A stretch of DNA of 61,037 nt from Sporisorium sorghi. Lineage: Eukaryota; Basidiomycota; Ustilaginomycetes; Ustilaginales; Ustilaginaceae. The position numbers were made by a program, and so were the translations under genes. The stretch spans positions 1 through 61,037 of the forward strand of contig JALCCG010000120.1 of the NCBI GenBank assembly GCA_023212695.1, written 5' to 3'. Under the pieces are notes generated by a model. That model had not been told where the DNA came from, ran no database searches, and worked only from the letters and a program-made list of their open reading frames with translations. Below, piece after piece: positions 47,603 through 57,244 of the stretch. Numbering within the stretch: position 1 is the stretch's first letter; the number at the start of each line of letters is the position of its first letter.

Positions 47603-50533
47603 TCACAGCGCACGCAACCTAGCCTCCTCCTTCTCCTTCTTGAGCTGTTCCAGCCTCAACCTCCTCTCGTTCCGCTTCCTCTCCAGTTCCGCTTTCCTCT
47701 CTTCTTTCGACATCGGCGCTGCCGCCGCCGCAGCTGCTGGAGAAGCGCTCCTACTTCGCTTCTCATCCTCGTCCTCCTCGGCATTATCGTCAAACGACGC
47801 CCACGTTTCATCGACAGGCGTAGCACTCCCCGAATTCGGATCCGCAGCCATAGCTTTGGGTACCGGTGCTTCGAACGCTTGTGCTGTGAGCTCCTGCGAT
47901 GTCGCCATGTCATCCTTGAGTGACGACGTCGCCGAGTGGGACGCCGACATTTGCTCTGCTGCTGGCGTTTGTTCAGCTGCTTCTTCACCGGCATCCCATC
48001 CATCCTCGCCCCAGGCTTCCTCGACCGGAGCAGCGACGACTTTGAGACTGCTCCGACTGATGGCTTGGGCCGGATCTGCCTGCACTGGCGGCACCACCGC
48101 CGCTGCTCTTGCCGCCGCCGCCGCTGCTGCTGCTGCAGTGGCAGCATTGTTACTGGCAGTGCGCCTAGGACCGAGCTTGGCTTTGGCCATCTTGGTACGA
48201 CCCACAATGGGCGGCTTCTTCTTGGGCTGCCCGACCTCGAAGCTGGACCAGTCGGCGCTGTCGTCGTGGACGTCCATCAGATCCGCATCCGTCTGCTGCA
48301 TCTGGAAGGCCGATGCAGTAGATGCGGATGGCGCGTCATCGTCCAGGTCGTAGTCGAGCGGCGACTTTGCTGCTGCTGCTCCTCCGCTTGCCCAGCTCGT
48401 CGACGATTCAGCAGCGTCGCTTGCAGACGCAGGACCGGAACCGAGACGAAGGCTAGCCAATCCAGACGAGGGCGGCGGAGCTTGCGATCCTGGAGTCGTT
48501 GCGGGAGAGCCCGCCGAGTTGCTTGGAGTGCCGCGTCCATCCATCTGCGATTGCAGTTCTGCAGCGGAAGAAAGCGGCTTGCCGTCGGGCACGGATGGTG
48601 CTGACGCCGAATTGGAAAGCGAAGACAGCGCCGAAGACATGGCCCAGCCTGCCAAGGCGGTCGCTGCACTGCCCGCCGATGCCGCCATTGCAGTTGCATA
48701 TCCAGCACCGTTGGCTGCTGCATCGGCCGAGGCGCCTGTTCCGCTGAACGACGTCGAACCGTTGAGCTGCTCCGGGGTGAGCACGGTATCAGGCATGCCG
48801 ACTCTTCCGGACTCGACCTTTTCGAAAAACATCTTGACCGCTTTGTCAGCTTGATCGCGGACGAGCTTCTCCTTGTCCACCATGCACGGCGTCACCGCAG
48901 GCAGCACGTGTCGAGCGCAGTCCTCGTGGTCGAACGAGTCGCCGGTCGCCATCAATGCCATGAGTCCAGCGACACGGGCATGTACAAATTGATCCTTGAG
49001 ACTTCGGGAAAAGGCGGGGATGAGCACCTTTTTGCGCGTCGACACCGAGAGATGAGGCACAAGTCGACCAAGCAAGATGGTGGTATTGGTGCGGATACCG
49101 GGTTCAGGATCGACCTGCGTGCGTGCGAGGACTCGCAGCAGGTCATTGTTGAGGATGCGGTCCGAGAGTTTGGGCGCGAGGGGAAGAATGGCTTTGAGCG
49201 TCGCTTCTCGGATGACGGGCACTGAGTCGTTGAAGCCGGTGATGAGGTTGGGCCAGAGCTTGTCGACGACGACACGATTGTCCATGCGCTCTGCGTAGAG
49301 CGACAAGTTTTCGAGCAGAGCCATTCTCGTGGATCGATCTGGCGATGCAAACGCTTTGAGTAGAGGTGGCACCACGTTGGCGTTCCATTCGTCCTTGGGC
49401 AGCGGTTGGCCGAGACGGAGGACAAGTGGAAGCAAGAGGGAAGGCTGGGTGCTGGCCGAGGGGAGGGTGCCTGGTGGCGGAACAGCAGCGAGAGCGGCGA
49501 CGAGTGCTGGCAGCACCTTGTACATGAGAAAGTCGGGGGTGAACGAGTCGGGCTTCTCCTGGAGCAGCTTGACGATGGAAGCCTTTTCGTTTTCGGTGGC
49601 CAGGAGGAAGCCGTCAAGACCTCTTGCTACCTTGACAAGTGTGCTCTCCTTGAAGAAGCCGCCTTCCGCCTCACCCGCTTCCCACACTTTCGCGACGCTG
49701 CTTCGCGTCTTTGCGTTGGGCACGAGCATGCGTTGCAGCGCTGAGTAGAGCGCCTGTGGCACATGACCTCTTGGCGGTGCGGCGGCGGTGCCTGTCTGAG
49801 GTGGCAGAGGGCCGTTGAATGCCTCGATGGCGACGAGGGCGAGCGAATAGCTGTCGAATAAGGTCGAGTCCATGTTGCTCAAAACATTCCAGCCATTCTG
49901 CTTGACCTCTGGCGGCGCATATCGATTGCCGTCGGGTATCAAGGAACCTTGACTGAAGAGAAGGCCGTGCGGAGACTCGGCGTTCGGGGTGAGGATCTCG
50001 AAGCCGCCGAGCTTCCATTCGCCGGACGCGCTGATGAAGATGGACTCGGGGCGCAGGTTGCCGTGTGTGGAAGCAGCGTCGACGTTGAGAAACTTGACGG
50101 CATTGACGATGGAGGAGAGGCCCCATACGATCCAATCCTGGCGCTGAGGGGTGGCGCGCTTGTCGTCGGAGAGTGCAAGAGCCTTGTAGAGCGGCGTCGC
50201 CTTTTCGACGGCAATGTAGACGGACGAAGCAGTCTCGGCGCTGTCGAGCAGCTTGAGCACGTCCGGATGACGAGTGGTGCGCAGCTTCCTAGCAGCGTTT
50301 TTGGCTAGAGGTAGCAAGTTGGCGCGGCTGGCATTGTGAGGATGAGAGAGGTCAAAGGCGAGCACGGTGCACTGGGTGTTGTCGTCTCGCTTCACGGCTG
50401 AATAGAGAGACCAGAGTGTCTGCTGACGATACTCGCCGATCTCGCTGCCGATGGTGAAGTTGGGCAGCGGACCTGATCGTGCTGAAGAGAGCACGGACGA
50501 GGCGGCCGAGCTGAGCGATTTGAAGTAGTCCAT
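47603..50533 (-). CDS. CEX1: SCY1-like pseudokinase (Cex1/SCYL1)
   Basis: 976 residues from the ATG at 50533; an upstream in-frame extension has no ATG. Residues 1-300 form a degenerate kinase domain: the usual HRD catalytic loop is replaced by THGNLRPESIFI and the metal-binding DFG by LGGFEIL, so it is not expected to phosphorylate. About 330-580 are HEAT repeats (YAERMDNRVVVDKLWPNLI; IREATLKAILPLAPKLSDRI; DQFVHARVAGLMALMATG). The second half is Ala/Ser-rich and disordered, ending in a basic coiled tail (ERKRNERRLRLEQLKKEKEE). Yeast Cex1 and animal SCYL1 act in tRNA export and Golgi-to-ER COPI traffic. Head-to-head with MED14. Confidence 0.92.
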   Translation of the reverse strand: MDYFKSLSSAASSVLSSARSGPLPNFTIGSEIGEYRQQTLWSLYSAVKRDDNTQCTVLAFDLSHPHNASRANLLPLAKNAARKLRTTRHPDVLKLLDSAETASSVYIAVEKATPLYKALALSDDKRATPQRQDWIVWGLSSIVNAVKFLNVDAASTHGNLRPESIFISASGEWKLGGFEILTPNAESPHGLLFSQGSLIPDGNRYAPPEVKQNGWNVLSNMDSTLFDSYSLALVAIEAFNGPLPPQTGTAAAPPRGHVPQALYSALQRMLVPNAKTRSSVAKVWEAGEAEGGFFKESTLVKVARGLDGFLLATENEKASIVKLLQEKPDSFTPDFLMYKVLPALVAALAAVPPPGTLPSASTQPSLLLPLVLRLGQPLPKDEWNANVVPPLLKAFASPDRSTRMALLENLSLYAERMDNRVVVDKLWPNLITGFNDSVPVIREATLKAILPLAPKLSDRILNNDLLRVLARTQVDPEPGIRTNTTILLGRLVPHLSVSTRKKVLIPAFSRSLKDQFVHARVAGLMALMATGDSFDHEDCARHVLPAVTPCMVDKEKLVRDQADKAVKMFFEKVESGRVGMPDTVLTPEQLNGSTSFSGTGASADAAANGAGYATAMAASAGSAATALAGWAMSSALSSLSNSASAPSVPDGKPLSSAAELQSQMDGRGTPSNSAGSPATTPGSQAPPPSSGLASLRLGSGPASASDAAESSTSWASGGAAAAKSPLDYDLDDDAPSASTASAFQMQQTDADLMDVHDDSADWSSFEVGQPKKKPPIVGRTKMAKAKLGPRRTASNNAATAAAAAAAAARAAAVVPPVQADPAQAISRSSLKVVAAPVEEAWGEDGWDAGEEAAEQTPAAEQMSASHSATSSLKDDMATSQELTAQAFEAPVPKAMAADPNSGSATPVDETWASFDDNAEEDEDEKRSRSASPAAAAAAAPMSKEERKAELERKRNERRLRLEQLKKEKEEARLRAL

Positions 50534-51301
50534 GGCTCGAACCACGTCAGCTCACGAGTTGGAGCTCTAACTGCTTGCAGCGCCTTGCTGAGTCGAAATC
50601 GAAAAGCGATGCCGAGGAAAGAGGTGAGAGTCGGCAAGGAAGCCGAAGCAAGAAGAGTCTCGAATCAAGGTCTCAGTCTGACAGCCCAGCCGATTCAGCG
50701 TGTTGGGCTGAGCGCCCTGAGGTTGTTGCGTTGCGCAGTCATGTGCGTTGGCGTGGGCTGAATCACAAAAGTTGAGTCTTCTCCCCGATACAATTCGGAT
50801 GCCCGATAGGATTCTCACGGCTCTAGAAAAGCGCGTCGGCGACTCCGCTTTCACCTCTTCCGACTCGCTTGCAGGAGGTATGACCGCTTCGGAGAAAGCA
50901 TCTCGGTTGACAAACGCAGCTTAAATTACTGTAGAAGGCAGCACCGACCATCTTTGGCTTCGAATCAGTCATCCAAACGGCGAGAGGGTCAAGGTTGGCG
51001 GACAGTACTTGACCTGAGCTAAAGAGTAGCCAGATCATCTTTGGACCGAGACCGCTGGAGACCAAAGGTGACCGACCGACCGCCCACCTCTGATTTGTGG
51101 AGGACGCTTAGGCACGTTCTTGCAACCAATTCAAGGTTCCTCTCAACCAACCTTCCTTTCTCGCTTGCATCGGAAGAGGCTCGAGGCTTCTAGAGGCAAG
51201 TCTACGCAAGACCATGTCCAACTCTCATGTTGCAAAGTACCTCGTCAACCCTCGGTGTGGTAGACGAAAGAGAGAAGGATCAATGGATTGAGCAAAAACA
51301 T

Positions 51302-51324
51302 AAAATAAATAAATAAATAAATAA
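51302..51324. repeat. (AAAT)n microsatellite
   Basis: About six AAAT units in the CEX1-MED14 intergenic region. Confidence 0.9.
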
Positions 51325-51468
51325 ACCCAGAATGCAGGATCTCAGTCCTTGTTGCTTGCTTCTCGGTACGCCCGACGCAAGCAGAGAGAAGCGAGAGGGC
51401 ATTCCAGCAGCAGAGAGAAAGCGGTCTTTACCTTTTTTTTTTTGTCGAGAGACTGGAACTCCAACTGC

Positions 51469-51488
51469 TTTTTTTTTTTTTTTTTTTT
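51469..51488. repeat. T20 run
   Basis: Twenty T residues; a shorter T run lies 26 bases upstream with a similar GTC(G/A)AGA sequence after it. Confidence 0.85.
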
Positions 51489-52067
51489 GTCAAGACACAC
51501 TCTCGACTCTGCTGAGTTGCCGCTTCTGTTGCTGCTTTTGCGATCGAGTTGGAAGACTTTTTGGACGACTGCTTTGTGCTTTTGCTCCTGCATCGCATCG
51601 CATCCTTCCCCTGCTTCCATCATCACCTCCTTTGCTTCTCTTCCGACCACTTCTCTCTCTCTCTCTCTCTCTCATCACCTTCCTTCGCACGAATCGAGCC
51701 GACTCGACACGACACGCTTCGGTTGTCAGTTCTGCCTTTCGCTGTGGAACTTACGACATCTTCATTTTTGGATTGCACGCATTGGGTTGCTGTGCATCGA
51801 AACCTCATTTCGATTGTCATTCTTTCGCCCGACGAGAGCTCGCATCACTCACAACGGCAACCATCCCGAATCCGCGCGCAATCGTCGGCGCTCCTGTAAA
51901 AGCTCCATCATACGGAGCACCGCCATCTCTCTAATCAAGCGCTGCCTAGCCCGGCACAGTCCCTCTAATACGCCTTGTTACGCTCGACTGTCTCTGTCTG
52001 CCTCAGCTCCGTCTGTGTGATCGTTGCTACAACCACCAACACCATCCATCACCGCTTGCAGTAGCGT

Positions 52068-55000
52068 ATGCCATCACCCTCGCATGGCGTCAACGCTTCC
52101 ACTTCGCACCATCATGTAAACCAGAACGGCCATCCCAGTTTACACGCTTCTCGGCTTCCATCCTCCTCACCAACAAAGCCCATCATGGCCACCAACGGCC
52201 ATGGAAACGGCAACGGTGCCCACTACCACGCAGCATCACAGTCTGCAGCACTCTCACCCGCCGCCCTCGACAAGTCCAAACACTTGGCATCCTCCCCTCA
52301 CAAGCTCATGATGGGCGTCCCACCAGCAGCCACCCCAAGCCTTCCTTCAGCTCCCAACGGCACGTCTTCCCACCTGGATCAGCCACCACACGATGCTCAT
52401 CATGCCAACGGAAACGCAAATGGCAGCAGTGCCGTCGTCGCTGCCGATGCGAAAGGCAAGCAAAAGCAGCTCGACCCCATCGATACAGTTCCACTGGCAC
52501 AGCTCGAGCAGGAACTGCCCCTCGAAGAGTCCGATCTCGTCTCTCTCGCTGCTCTCGTCGAGAGACTCGCCAACTACGGCTATGAATCCCTCCAAAACCT
52601 CGCAGAAACGCTTCCATCCTTGCCTTCCTCCTCCAAACGTGCCAAGATCTTCAACACTGCCCTCGACGTTCGCAAACAGTTCGTCAAGCTCCTCGTCCTC
52701 TCGCGCTGGTCCAAAGACGTCGCTGACCTCCAAAAGTCGAGAAACATCATTGCCCTCCTCTCAGAACAGCAATGGCAGCACGAAGACGTCTTTGCCGGCC
52801 TCACCGACATCCGCAAGATCTTGCCCAATGCCCGCATGAGGAATGCAGACCTCCCCACCGCCATTGATGTCCTCCAAACTGGCACCTATCGAAGGCTTCC
52901 CTCCAGCATCAAGGACATGGCCGTCGCAACCAAGCCCTTCACAGATCAACAAGCGCTTTCCATCGTCACTCGTCTCGAAGATGCGCTCCGTACCCGCATG
53001 GCCTGCCGCGAGCTTGTCCCTGCTCCACTTTCCAATTACTCAATACGTGACGGCAAGGTTCACTTCAATGTCCCTGGTCTGTTTGGCGCTCAGCTCACCG
53101 CCAGCAGTGGAGGTCAGGATTCAACAGTCGATGGCACCGACAATGATACGGCGTCCTCTACAGATGACCGATGGTGGCTCCTCGATCTCAGCTTCGACGT
53201 CTCTGCAACGGGTTCGTGCGCAGAGTCGAGCACTCGTGCCTTCCCACGCAAGCCCAAGAAGGCGTATCGCGAACGTCTGCGTGTTTGGGGAGATCAAGAG
53301 CTCGCGCCGAGATCGCAAAGCGCGCAAAGCGATGCCGCCGACGACGCCAAGCCGGACTCGCTCCAAAGCGCGACAGGCAAACAGGTTGCGGATGAGAAGC
53401 CTACAGACGAAGCAGATTCAAAGGAGACGGGTCAACCAGCAGAAATCGCAGAACAGAACGAGTCAGCAACGGTCAAGGGACCAGCCGAGCGAGATGCACC
53501 CTTATCGAGGCTGTTTGCATTCTTGCAAGAGCGCTCCTTGCACTATCAGATGGACATCCTCCAGCACCAGGCCTACGAGCTCTGCCGACTCAATTGGGGC
53601 TCCAACCTTCGTGTCGAAACCGCAGAGCGCCCGAGAAGGCTCACTCTCCACTACTGGACCCAAGCCCAAGGAGCCGCTGGCGCATCTCAACGTGCACAGA
53701 GCCCTGCGGCTGGAGGCAGCGTCCAAATCACCATCGTTGATCTGCCCGACCGCCCAGGCGCTTCCAAAACGCTCGCCATGTTGCTCGATGACGACAGCAA
53801 TGCGACCAGTCAGACAGAGGCGCGAACGAGCCCCGTCGCGGTCAAGCGGAGAGGGCTGCAGGTCACCTGGGATGCTCACGCAAGCATCCTTGCAGACGCG
53901 GATACTTCCAACCTCGCCGTATCTCCACATAGTCTCGACGTCGAGTCTCTGCTCAGCTTGGTCATCAAGCGACACACTTCGGCCTTGCTGCGCAACTTGC
54001 AGCGTCGCATCCTCGTCAGCGATCACGCCGTCTCTCGTTTGCTTCGCCCCGAGGACTGCACCCTTTGCGTGGAGCATGCGCAGCGACAGGGCGACGAGTT
54101 CTCAACCGCCACCGAGGCGACCAGCTTCAGCTTCCTCCAGATCGAGCTTCGCAGAAGCAGTCGTCCACGCAGCGCAAACGCCAAGCAGGGCTCTACGTCT
54201 GGCGTGCCTCCTCTTCGCCTCAGCGTCGATGCCGTCAGCGGACGTTTGTTGCTCGACTCGGAGACGACGCAGGCCGCGACGACCGATTTGGCCTCTGCCT
54301 CCTCGGCTCAACAAGCGGCAACGTTCACAGCTTCAATTCTCACCACACGTCCCACAAATGCTCGTCTCACCGAAGCATCCGACCGCATCAACGAGTCGAT
54401 GGAAGCCATCTTCGACGTGCTGTACAGGCTCGAGGTGTTTGCCCGCGTTGAAGAATGGGAGCGCATGGCATCCTACCTTGGTCTTCGCGCCGTCCGCAAG
54501 CTCAATCTACGAGCCCAGGACTTGGTCAAGTTTGGCCCTTCGACATCCGCCTCACCAGAAGCGGCTCCTCAACTCTTCATCCCGCTTCGCAACAGCTTTC
54601 CCGGGTACTTTTTGGCTCTGCAGCCATCGGAGCTGGCCGGCGCTACGATTGCTTTGGTCTACATAGTGCAAGTGATGGAAGCTACGGGTGCACCCACCTT
54701 GACCGTCCAGTCCATCGAATGGCTTGACAGGGCCAAAATTGCCGCTGCGTCGAAAGCCGGCAGCGGTGGTCACGATGATGTTGAAGTGCTCGGTGCTGCT
54801 GAAGCCGGGCAGAAGAGGAAAGACGCACCAGGCGGACTGCAAGGCAGCGAGGCCGACGCCAACTTTGGCAAGAGAGACTTGACCATGGAAGAGCTTGGCG
54901 ACGTCCACTCGTACTGCATCGCTCTCGTGTCCTACTTCCGCGTCGAGCAGCAGTTGCGTATGCGAGGCATTCCCTATCTGCACGTCGGCAGCAACACTTC

Positions 55001-56777
55001 TCGGTCGTCTCCTCCGGCCAAGCGACTGAAGCGATTGCAAAGTGCTGGCAGCGGCCCTCCGTCCACCGATGCACGCGACGACGGTCTATTCGACGAGGAA
55101 GAGAATGGCGGTGCCGCTGCGGTTCCCGAGCATGGCACGGATGCACTCGAGGATGAAGCCACTCAAGTAGCAGCAGCTGCAGACACGGGCGTCGCTGCCC
55201 TTGTACCATCGCTGTGCCTTCGCGCTACCGATCTGCTCGGCCCGGCCAGGTCGCATCTCACCAAGCCCAACGTCTCTCTACGCATCCGCAACTGGGACGA
55301 CAGCGACAAGTGCTGCGTTCAGATGCGCATCAAGCTACGCATGAAATCGCGCCGCTTCCGCGCATTGCACGAGGTCGTGTCCGTTGCGCCCACCTCGGAC
55401 AAGCATACCACATCGCCACTGACATGGATTGATTTCGACAACGAGACGTCGCTGCTGACGCTCTCGACGCGCGATCTCGACAACTGCATCCCGACGTTCT
55501 ACACGCAGTGGGAGCGCGTGATGCGTATGGTGCAGCTCACGCGTGAGGTGCTCAACGCCAGCCGAGCATGGCAGCAGCGTGCTTTGCGCTCGCGGATCAG
55601 CTGCAAGAAGCCGGCTGGGCTGGTGGAGTTGAGACGATTCGACTTTGACACGGTGATTTTCTCGTATGGAAGCATTGCGGAGGTGGATGGGAGCGAGCGC
55701 AAGCTGTTGGTGCGCGTGCGCTGGCAGGACGCCAAGATGGAGACGCAGCCCTACACCAACATGCCCGTGACGCAGAGCGGGGGATACATTCTCGAGTTTG
55801 GATCGATTCCGACTGCAGATGTAGGGAGTCTGGACAGCCACGTTGTCGCCGATGCTGGCGTGACCGACGGAACACCGCCGGGCGCAGCTGCCGCTCGCAA
55901 GGACGACGAAGCAGTCTCGAAATGGTTCGACGACGTGCACGCCTCCGCCAACCCGCACAACGCCATGGCCTTCGAGCTGAGACGCACCGTCAACGTAGCA
56001 GCGCGCACAGCAGCGATGCACTCGTCCGTGCAACCGCACTCGGAACGCATGGTGTGGAGAGGATTCTTCAAGCTGCTGCAGGACACGCTGGCGCTAGTCC
56101 GCGAGATGGCGCCATTGGCGGACAAGTGTCTGTCGGAACCGGACGTGCCCGAGGTAGAGATCAAAAGCGCTACATGGTTCCGACTGCGCTTTCAGGATCG
56201 ATATGCGCTGGATCTGCGGTTGGCGACGCGATCGAGGTTGATTGTGTCGGATGCCTCGCGGGCGCTGTTTCGCAGCGAGGGGCAGTCAGAACAGCAGCAG
56301 CCGGAGAGCGCATCGAGTGCGGATATGACGGATGGGGAGCTTTTCGGCGGCTCTGAACTGCTCAACAGTCTTATGGCGGGCAAAGTTCCGTCTGTGGACG
56401 GCGCTGCGAAGGCCAAGAACCGCACCGCTGCCACCGCGGCGTCCAGCCAAGTTGCGTCGACAGCAGCAGCAGCGATGCAGTTCCAGCCCATACCCAACAT
56501 CGACTCGGTGCTGCGCAAAGCTCAAGCTGCGCTCCAGCAGCATTTCACCATCACTTCTGACGGCGCAGACGCTGCTGACACCACCACGACCACCAAGTCG
56601 GCGATGCACAGTCACACGGCTGACGACGGCGTGTGCAACTTGCGTCGGGCGCTGTTGATCTCGCTTGCGCCGTTTGCGTCGAGCTCTCTCAAAGGCGGGC
56701 AATCTGGAGCGTCGCTGCTGAGTACGCTGGTTCCGCTGCTTGTTGAGCTTGTACAGAGAGGGATTGGCAAAGCTTGA
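52068..56777 (+). CDS. MED14: Mediator complex subunit 14
   Basis: 1569 residues, intronless, starting MPSPSHGVNAST. A His/Asn/Ser-rich disordered start is followed at about 140-330 by the conserved Med14 N-terminal region (PLAQLEQELPLEESDLVSLA; ALDVRKQFVKLLVLSRWSKD; FNVPGLFGAQLTASS). More divergent repeats follow, including KRLKRLQSAG, a putative basic nuclear signal near 985, and conserved blocks such as FYTQWERVMRMVQLTREVL. Med14/Rgr1 is the backbone joining Mediator head, middle and tail, needed for Pol II transcription. Length is in the usual range for basidiomycete Med14 as far as I can judge. Confidence 0.9.
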   Translation: MPSPSHGVNASTSHHHVNQNGHPSLHASRLPSSSPTKPIMATNGHGNGNGAHYHAASQSAALSPAALDKSKHLASSPHKLMMGVPPAATPSLPSAPNGTSSHLDQPPHDAHHANGNANGSSAVVAADAKGKQKQLDPIDTVPLAQLEQELPLEESDLVSLAALVERLANYGYESLQNLAETLPSLPSSSKRAKIFNTALDVRKQFVKLLVLSRWSKDVADLQKSRNIIALLSEQQWQHEDVFAGLTDIRKILPNARMRNADLPTAIDVLQTGTYRRLPSSIKDMAVATKPFTDQQALSIVTRLEDALRTRMACRELVPAPLSNYSIRDGKVHFNVPGLFGAQLTASSGGQDSTVDGTDNDTASSTDDRWWLLDLSFDVSATGSCAESSTRAFPRKPKKAYRERLRVWGDQELAPRSQSAQSDAADDAKPDSLQSATGKQVADEKPTDEADSKETGQPAEIAEQNESATVKGPAERDAPLSRLFAFLQERSLHYQMDILQHQAYELCRLNWGSNLRVETAERPRRLTLHYWTQAQGAAGASQRAQSPAAGGSVQITIVDLPDRPGASKTLAMLLDDDSNATSQTEARTSPVAVKRRGLQVTWDAHASILADADTSNLAVSPHSLDVESLLSLVIKRHTSALLRNLQRRILVSDHAVSRLLRPEDCTLCVEHAQRQGDEFSTATEATSFSFLQIELRRSSRPRSANAKQGSTSGVPPLRLSVDAVSGRLLLDSETTQAATTDLASASSAQQAATFTASILTTRPTNARLTEASDRINESMEAIFDVLYRLEVFARVEEWERMASYLGLRAVRKLNLRAQDLVKFGPSTSASPEAAPQLFIPLRNSFPGYFLALQPSELAGATIALVYIVQVMEATGAPTLTVQSIEWLDRAKIAAASKAGSGGHDDVEVLGAAEAGQKRKDAPGGLQGSEADANFGKRDLTMEELGDVHSYCIALVSYFRVEQQLRMRGIPYLHVGSNTSRSSPPAKRLKRLQSAGSGPPSTDARDDGLFDEEENGGAAAVPEHGTDALEDEATQVAAAADTGVAALVPSLCLRATDLLGPARSHLTKPNVSLRIRNWDDSDKCCVQMRIKLRMKSRRFRALHEVVSVAPTSDKHTTSPLTWIDFDNETSLLTLSTRDLDNCIPTFYTQWERVMRMVQLTREVLNASRAWQQRALRSRISCKKPAGLVELRRFDFDTVIFSYGSIAEVDGSERKLLVRVRWQDAKMETQPYTNMPVTQSGGYILEFGSIPTADVGSLDSHVVADAGVTDGTPPGAAAARKDDEAVSKWFDDVHASANPHNAMAFELRRTVNVAARTAAMHSSVQPHSERMVWRGFFKLLQDTLALVREMAPLADKCLSEPDVPEVEIKSATWFRLRFQDRYALDLRLATRSRLIVSDASRALFRSEGQSEQQQPESASSADMTDGELFGGSELLNSLMAGKVPSVDGAAKAKNRTAATAASSQVASTAAAAMQFQPIPNIDSVLRKAQAALQQHFTITSDGADAADTTTTTKSAMHSHTADDGVCNLRRALLISLAPFASSSLKGGQSGASLLSTLVPLLVELVQRGIGKA

Positions 56778-57244
56778 AAGAGACAGTCTTTCATCTAGCA
56801 GTATCATGTCGTCGCGGTGTTGCTCAATGCTGATGTTGTTCTTAATCGAAGAGAAGATTTCAGGTGGAGAGAGTCTACACTGCGTGTGGTGTTGTGCGTT
56901 GTGAGCGAGTTCGAAGTGTCCGACGGTGAGGAGGTTGTGGTGCGCCAGAGCATGCCCATGCTCTGAACGGTGGGCAGACCCTTCCACGTTGCGGGAGAGA
57001 GGAAAGAGCTCGTGTGCAAGACCACCACCACCGCCGCCTGCACATGCCTCCGTCTCCAACTCGACCAATCCCCAATCGCCCAGTCGCTCATCACACGCAC
57101 TCACCACCTCACTCACCCCATCCGCACACACACGCATCTCCGTCCTCACCACTTCACTCACACCACTCACACCACCACGCACACACATTGTAAAACAACA
57201 AAAGAACCATTGCTATCACAACTGCGTACAAACGAGTGAGAAAT
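56778..57244. other. Convergent 3' flanks with CA-rich sequence
   Basis: 467 bases between the MED14 and MHYT stop codons. CAC/ACA-rich sequence (about 57090-57190) dominates; no gene. Confidence 0.6.

Larger units (their letters stand above)
50534..52067. promoter_or_regulatory. Divergent intergenic region, CEX1 / MED14
   Basis: 1534 bases without a supportable gene. It contains an (AAAT)n repeat at 51302-51324, T runs near 51433-51443 and 51469-51488, and a long CT-rich leader (51500-51700, including a (CT)n stretch near 51654-51673) before MED14. Confidence 0.5.

Noticed and set aside
52843..54666. 607-residue plus-strand ORF inside MED14
   Set aside because: Different frame of the MED14 gene, Ser/Arg/Pro-rich, no motifs.
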